Shown here: positions 59,996 to 64,000 of the stretch, piece after piece | Numbering within the stretch: the first letter of the stretch is position 1 | How the letters are laid out: the number at the start of each line of letters is the position of its first letter | DNA from: Sphingopyxis sp. H073 | GTDB taxonomy: Bacteria; Pseudomonadota; Alphaproteobacteria; Sphingomonadales; Sphingomonadaceae | NCBI RefSeq assembly: GCF_001468395.1 | Contig: NZ_LNSG01000003.1 | Coordinates: forward strand, 310,001-374,000 | Direction: 5' to 3' | DNA: 64,000 nucleotides | The notes under the pieces: generated by a model | What the model was told of the DNA's origin: nothing | What the model saw: the letters and a program-made list of their open reading frames with translations, nothing else | The model's database searches: none | Translations under genes and position numbers: made by a program

Positions 59996-60796
59996 ATGCA
60001 GTATGAAACCATTCTGGTCGATATCGCCGATCATATCGCTACGATCACCCTCAACCGGCCCGAGGCGATGAACAGCTTCACCAAGCAGATGATGGACGAA
60101 TTCGAACATCTGTGGAAGTGGATCGCGCGCGAGGACGATGTCCATTGCTGCGTGCTCCGCGCCGCGCCGGGCAAGGCGTGGTGCACGGGGGTCGACGTCA
60201 AGGAATCGCAGAAGCCCGGTGGGACCGTCGTCGACCTCGCCAACATCTGGCACTGCGAAGACCCCGGCAATTACCTCGGGCCCAAGTCCATGAACTGCTG
60301 GAAGCCGATCATCGCCGCGGTGCACGGCATGGCGGCGGGCGGCGCCTTTTACTGGCTCAACGAGAGCGACATCATCATCTGCTCCGAGGAAGCGACCTTC
60401 TTCGACCCGCACGTCACCTATGGCATGACGAGCGCGCTCGAGCCGATCGGCATGACGTATCACATGCCGCTGCACGACGTGCTGCGGATGGTGTTGCTCG
60501 GCAATGACGAGCGCATCGGCGCCGGTACCGCGCTGCGCATCGGACTGGTGAGCGAAATCACGACGCTGGACGAGCTGTGGCCGCGCGCGCACGAACTGGC
60601 GACGGCGATCGCGGCTAAACCCCCGGCAGCGACCGCCGGTTCGATCAAGGCGATATGGGAATCGCTCGACCTGCCGCGCAGCGTCGCACTCCAGCAGGGC
60701 CTTAAATATTGCCAGATCGGCAACCCGGTCGGCGTGCCGCAGGTGAACCGCGCGGCGCTGATGGCCGACAAGGCCAAGAAATTTACGATCCGCTAG
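59996..60796 (+). CDS. Enoyl-CoA hydratase/isomerase superfamily protein, catalytic Glu missing
   Basis: A 266-aa crotonase-fold protein. The oxyanion loop is present (WCTGVDVKES), but the first catalytic Glu segment reads GMAAGGAFYWLNESD, with an aromatic residue at the Glu position, and the second site reads FDPHVTYGMTS, with His. It therefore cannot use the classical two-Glu hydratase mechanism; it could be a hydrolase, an isomerase or a non-catalytic CoA-binding protein. ATG 59996 follows GGAGAGGAAG. First gene of the right-hand operon with palindrome site 9. Confidence 0.82.
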   Translation: MQYETILVDIADHIATITLNRPEAMNSFTKQMMDEFEHLWKWIAREDDVHCCVLRAAPGKAWCTGVDVKESQKPGGTVVDLANIWHCEDPGNYLGPKSMNCWKPIIAAVHGMAAGGAFYWLNESDIIICSEEATFFDPHVTYGMTSALEPIGMTYHMPLHDVLRMVLLGNDERIGAGTALRIGLVSEITTLDELWPRAHELATAIAAKPPAATAGSIKAIWESLDLPRSVALQQGLKYCQIGNPVGVPQVNRAALMADKAKKFTIR

Positions 60797-60855
60797 CGGA
60801 AGCGTCGCGTCGGACCGAGAAATAGACCTACGAAAAAGCGAGGGATTGGACACGC

Positions 60856-61950
60856 ATGTCGATTTTGTATGACGAAGGCCAGCAGGCGATCGCAACCGAA
60901 TCGCGCCGCGTGCTCGAAGCGCGGATGAACAAGGACGAGCTGTTGCCACTGCTCGAGATGACCGGCCGCTATCACGAGGGATTCTGGAACACTGCCAAGG
61001 AACAGGGCTGGACCGCCCTCGCGTTGCCGGAGGAATATGGCGGGCTTGCACTGGGCCTCGTTGAACTCGGCCTGATCGCGCATCAGGCGGGCCGTACCCT
61101 GAGCGGCGCGCCCTTCCTGACTTCGGGTTTCGGCTGCGCCAAAGCGATCGAACTTTACGGGTCGGACGAGCAAAAGACGCGCTGGCTGCCCGGGCTTGCC
61201 AGCGGCGAAATCGTCGGCGTCGTCGCCTTTGCGTCGGGCTCCGATCCCCTGCCGATCTACCCGGCAATCCGCTTTGCCGATGGCCGGATCAGCGGGCGGG
61301 CGACCGGGGTTACCGGCGGCCTCGTCGCCGACATCGCGGTGGTCTACGCCATGGGGTCCCTGGGCCCCGTTCTCGTCGTGGCCGAACTTTCCGATGTCGA
61401 GCGCAGCGCCATCGGCGGCTTCGACAACAGCCGCTGCTACGCCCACCTTGGTTTCACCGATATACCGGCGCAGCCGCTGGCCATCGACGGCGCAGCGCGC
61501 GAAGCCGCGCTCCACATCCTCTCGCTCCAAGCAGTCATTACCGCGCACGAGCAGACGGGGGGCGCCGAGGCGATGATGGAAATCGCGCGCGATTATGCGC
61601 TGACGCGCCGCGCCTTCGGCCAGGTCATCGGCGCCTTCCAGTCGGTCAAGCATCGCATCGCCGAGCTGTACGGCCTTGTCGAACTGGCACGCGCGAACTG
61701 CATTCATGCCGCATCGCGCGAAGACAATGATGATTTCATCGTCGCGGCGGCTGCGGCGCGCCTGTCGGCGACCGAGGCTTATGACACCGCCGCCCGCGAT
61801 TGCATCCAGATCCACGGCGGCATCGGCGTGACCTGGGAAATCGGACTTCACCTCCACATGCGCCGCGCGCGCAGCCTCGCGATCGAGCAGGGCAACGGGC
61901 TGTTCTGGGAAGATATATTGGTCGACCGCCTGACGGGAGAAGCGGCATGA
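60856..61950 (+). CDS. Acyl-CoA dehydrogenase, small subunit of an ACAD pair
   Basis: A 364-aa ACAD with the reduced middle domain: MSILYDEGQQAIATESRR at the start, RRAFGQVIGAFQSVKHRI, and IHGGIGVTWEIGLHLHMRR at the end. No SEPGAGSD motif. It ends by ATGA overlap with the large ACAD at 61947. Its similarity to 58801 supports duplication of an ancestral pair. Confidence 0.9.
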   Translation: MSILYDEGQQAIATESRRVLEARMNKDELLPLLEMTGRYHEGFWNTAKEQGWTALALPEEYGGLALGLVELGLIAHQAGRTLSGAPFLTSGFGCAKAIELYGSDEQKTRWLPGLASGEIVGVVAFASGSDPLPIYPAIRFADGRISGRATGVTGGLVADIAVVYAMGSLGPVLVVAELSDVERSAIGGFDNSRCYAHLGFTDIPAQPLAIDGAAREAALHILSLQAVITAHEQTGGAEAMMEIARDYALTRRAFGQVIGAFQSVKHRIAELYGLVELARANCIHAASREDNDDFIVAAAAARLSATEAYDTAARDCIQIHGGIGVTWEIGLHLHMRRARSLAIEQGNGLFWEDILVDRLTGEAA

Positions 61951-63152
61951 GCGATCTCGAAGCCTATCGCGCCAGGGCTGCCACCTGGCTCGAATCGATG
62001 GTGCCAGCGTTCGGCAAAGCAGCGCGCAAAGGCTTGTCCGAAGCCGACGACCTTGCCCTTGCCCGCCGCTATCAGGCCGCAAAGTTCGAAGCTGGCTACG
62101 CGGGCATCAACTGGCCGGTCGAATATGGCGGTCAGGGGCTCGGACATCTCGAAAAGGTGACCTTCGACAGCGAGGAAATGAAGCACGGCTTCCCCAACGC
62201 CTATTTCGGCATCTCGCTCGGCATGCCGGTGCCGATCCTGATGCAGTTTGGCGAAGACAAGGCCTTTGTGAAGGAGCGCGTGCTGAAGGCGCTGCGCGGC
62301 GAGGAAATCTGGTGCCAGCTCTTTTCGGAACCCGCGGGCGGATCCGACCTCGCCGGGCTAAGGACCAAGGCCGAACCCGACGGCAACGGCTGGAAAATCA
62401 ACGGGCAAAAGGTCTGGACGAGCTGGGCGCAATATAGCGATTATGGCGTCATCGTCGTCCGCACCGACCCGAATGTGCCAAAACACAAGGGACTCACCTA
62501 TTTTTGGGTCGACATGAAAGCGCCCGGCGTCACCGTGCGTCCGATCAGGCTTGCGGGTGGCGACAGCCACGTCAACGAGGTGTTCTTCGACGATGTGAAG
62601 GTCGACGACGATCACCGCATGTCGCCCGTTGGCGGCGGCTTTGCGGTCGCCATGGCGACGCTGATGATCGAACGCTATGTTGCGACCGACAGCGGCGGCT
62701 TCGGCCCGCATCTCGACCTGTTCGTCGAACTGGCGAAGGCTACCCTGATCAACGGCAAGCCCGCGATCGCTGACGGCCGCATCCGGCAGCAGATCGCGCG
62801 CAATTATGCGATGCGGAACGGTCTCAATTCGATCACCGCGCGCGCGATGGCGATGATGCAGGCGGGTATGGTCCCGGGCCCCGAGGGCTCGCTCAACAAG
62901 CTGGTGTCGGTGCGGTCGCGCCAGAAGCTGTCCGAACTCGCGATCGACCTTCAGGGCAACGACGGCTTCGCCTTCGACGACCACGCCTCGCAAAAGGAGG
63001 ATTGGACGTCGAGCTGGATCAACGCGCCCACCGGCCGCATCGCGGGCGGCGCCGACGAGATGCTGCTCAACACCATCGCCGAGAAAATCCTCGGCCTGCC
63101 CCAGGACCATCGCCCCGACAAGGGCGTCCCCTTCAACCAGATCCCCGCCTGA
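61947..63152 (+). CDS. Acyl-CoA dehydrogenase, large subunit of an ACAD pair
   Basis: A 401-aa ACAD: LFSEPAGGSDLAGLRTK (residues about 128-144), KINGQKVWTSWAQYSDYG and RIAGGADEMLLNTIAEKILGLP, with Gly in place of the catalytic Glu. Nearly parallel to the protein at 57576, including the PKHKGLT and DKGVPF segments, so the two pairs are recent paralogues. Start overlaps the small subunit stop. Confidence 0.92.
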   Translation: MSDLEAYRARAATWLESMVPAFGKAARKGLSEADDLALARRYQAAKFEAGYAGINWPVEYGGQGLGHLEKVTFDSEEMKHGFPNAYFGISLGMPVPILMQFGEDKAFVKERVLKALRGEEIWCQLFSEPAGGSDLAGLRTKAEPDGNGWKINGQKVWTSWAQYSDYGVIVVRTDPNVPKHKGLTYFWVDMKAPGVTVRPIRLAGGDSHVNEVFFDDVKVDDDHRMSPVGGGFAVAMATLMIERYVATDSGGFGPHLDLFVELAKATLINGKPAIADGRIRQQIARNYAMRNGLNSITARAMAMMQAGMVPGPEGSLNKLVSVRSRQKLSELAIDLQGNDGFAFDDHASQKEDWTSSWINAPTGRIAGGADEMLLNTIAEKILGLPQDHRPDKGVPFNQIPA

Positions 63153-63169
63153 CCACAAGGATTCACGCC

Positions 63170-64000
63170 ATGACCGAAGCCTATATCATCGATGCCGTCC
63201 GTACCCCGCGCGGGATCGGCAAGCCCGGCAAGGGCGCCTTGTCGCATCTGCATCCCCAGCATCTCGCCGCGACCGTTCTCGCCGCGATCCGCGACCGCAA
63301 CAATCTCGATACCGCGACGGTCGACGACATCATCTGGTCGACCTCGACCCAGAAGGGCAAGCAGGGGGGCGATCTCGGCCGCATGGCGGCGCTTTCGGCC
63401 GGCTATGACACCAAGGCATCGGGAACCACGCTCGACCGCTTCTGCGGCGGCGGCATCAGCACGGTGAACTTCGCCGCGGCGACCGTCATGTCGGGCATGG
63501 AAGACTGCGTCATCGCCGGCGGTACCGAGATGATGAGCTATACGGCAACCCTCGCCGCCGAGGAAGCCAATGCCGGGATCAAGCCGCTCGGCATGGGATC
63601 GGGCCATGCCGCGCTCGATGCGATCCATCCTCAGTCGCACCAGGGCGTCTGCGGCGACGCGATCGCCGCTCGCGAGGGCATCAGCCGCGAGGCTGTCGAT
63701 GCTCTGGCGCTCGAAAGCCAGAAGCGCGCCGCCGTCGCGATTGCCGAGGGCCGCTTCGACAAGTCGGTGGTCCCGGTCCTCAATCCCGACGGCAGCGTTG
63801 CGCTCGACCGCGAGGAATTCCCGCGCCCCGAAACGACCGCCGAAGGGCTCGCCGGGCTCAAGGCGAGCTTCGGCGCGCTCAAGGATTTCGACCTTGGCGG
63901 CGGCGTGACGTTCGCCAAGCAGATCCAGCGCGTCTATCCGGGCCTCGAATGGGAGGGCATTCATCATGCAGGCAACAGCTCGGGCGTCGTCGACGGGGCC
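63170..64000 (+). CDS. Acetyl-CoA acetyltransferase / 3-ketoacyl-CoA thiolase (3' end outside window)
   Basis: The first 277 codons of a classical thiolase: AYIIDAVRTPRGIGKPGKG at the N-terminus, nucleophile Cys in LDRFCGGGIST (residue about 90), and GGTEMMS. In contrast to the two Ltp2-like proteins it keeps the Cys, so it performs true thiolysis of 3-ketoacyl-CoA to acetyl-CoA (or propionyl-CoA). It starts at ATG 63170, 17 bp after the ACAD stop. The GHPxG and final Cys motifs lie beyond the right edge. Confidence 0.93.
   Translation, partial: MTEAYIIDAVRTPRGIGKPGKGALSHLHPQHLAATVLAAIRDRNNLDTATVDDIIWSTSTQKGKQGGDLGRMAALSAGYDTKASGTTLDRFCGGGISTVNFAAATVMSGMEDCVIAGGTEMMSYTATLAAEEANAGIKPLGMGSGHAALDAIHPQSHQGVCGDAIAAREGISREAVDALALESQKRAAVAIAEGRFDKSVVPVLNPDGSVALDREEFPRPETTAEGLAGLKASFGALKDFDLGGGVTFAKQIQRVYPGLEWEGIHHAGNSSGVVDGA

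Noticed and set aside
1..64000. CRISPR arrays, tRNA/rRNA genes, IS elements, prophage
   Set aside because: No direct-repeat arrays, RNA gene signatures, transposase or integrase motifs were seen.

Overview
The window comes from a high-GC alphaproteobacterium, most likely a member of the Sphingomonadales. I infer this from the TonB-dependent receptor type, the spinster-like MFS carrier, the base composition and the dense packing of acyl-CoA genes. No rRNA, tRNA, phage, transposase or CRISPR sequence was seen, and no stretch longer than about 150 bp lacks a gene. Most neighbouring genes overlap by ATGA or are separated by only a few bases. The window therefore reads as one catabolic island of about 58 genes.

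The gene content is a CoA-based degradation machine. It has nine acyl-CoA dehydrogenases (eight of them in four adjacent large/small pairs), five enoyl-CoA hydratase/isomerase proteins, about twelve SDR oxidoreductases, three AMP-dependent acyl-CoA ligases and one tandem family III CoA-transferase. It also has two thiolase-fold proteins that lack the nucleophilic Cys, each coupled to a DUF35 protein (Ltp2/DUF35-like), one true thiolase, a double-hotdog dehydratase, a P450, an alcohol and an aldehyde dehydrogenase, two nitronate-monooxygenase-like flavoproteins and two APH-type kinases. ACAD pairs and Ltp2-DUF35 pairs are hallmarks of steroid-type side-chain and ring degradation. No steroid ring-opening genes (KstD, KshA, extradiol dioxygenase) are visible, so the substrate is inferred only as a steroid, terpenoid or other branched polycyclic isoprenoid acid.

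Layout: 251-3993 (-) is an SDR, MFS, DUF35, aldolase operon divergent from a TetR gene (4112-4768). 4914-11012 (-) is an aldolase, DUF35, CoA-transferase, kinase, HSD-like SDR operon. 11080-13013 (-) holds a GntR regulator and a hydrolase-flavin reductase fusion. 13135-18095 carries an amidohydrolase, an MFS carrier and a TonB receptor. 18215-23932 (-) is an SDR/ligase operon, divergent from 24028-29569 (+), an ECH/SDR/ACAD/ADH operon. 29580-34131 is a TetR-controlled P450, VOC, ALDH, SDR unit. 34128-38743 (-) is an SDR/GntR/ligase operon. 38828-43708 (+) is a lactonase, MarR, kinase, ACAD11-like, SDR module. 43705-53060 carries the flavoproteins, an acyltransferase and one ACAD pair. 53063-64000 carries hydratases, a dehydratase, a ligase, two ACAD pairs and a thiolase cut by the window end.

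The most striking feature is a shared palindromic site, ACCTAGTTAT-ATAACTAGGT. I found it at nine promoters, six of them divergent, at 11027, 13078, 18136, 23969, 38790, 45569, 52206, 55997 and 59928. It has the GT-N6-AC layout of GntR-family operators, and one copy lies just upstream of the GntR gene at 12303-13013. This predicts one local regulon that joins uptake, activation and beta-oxidation, with TetR and MarR sub-circuits nested inside it.
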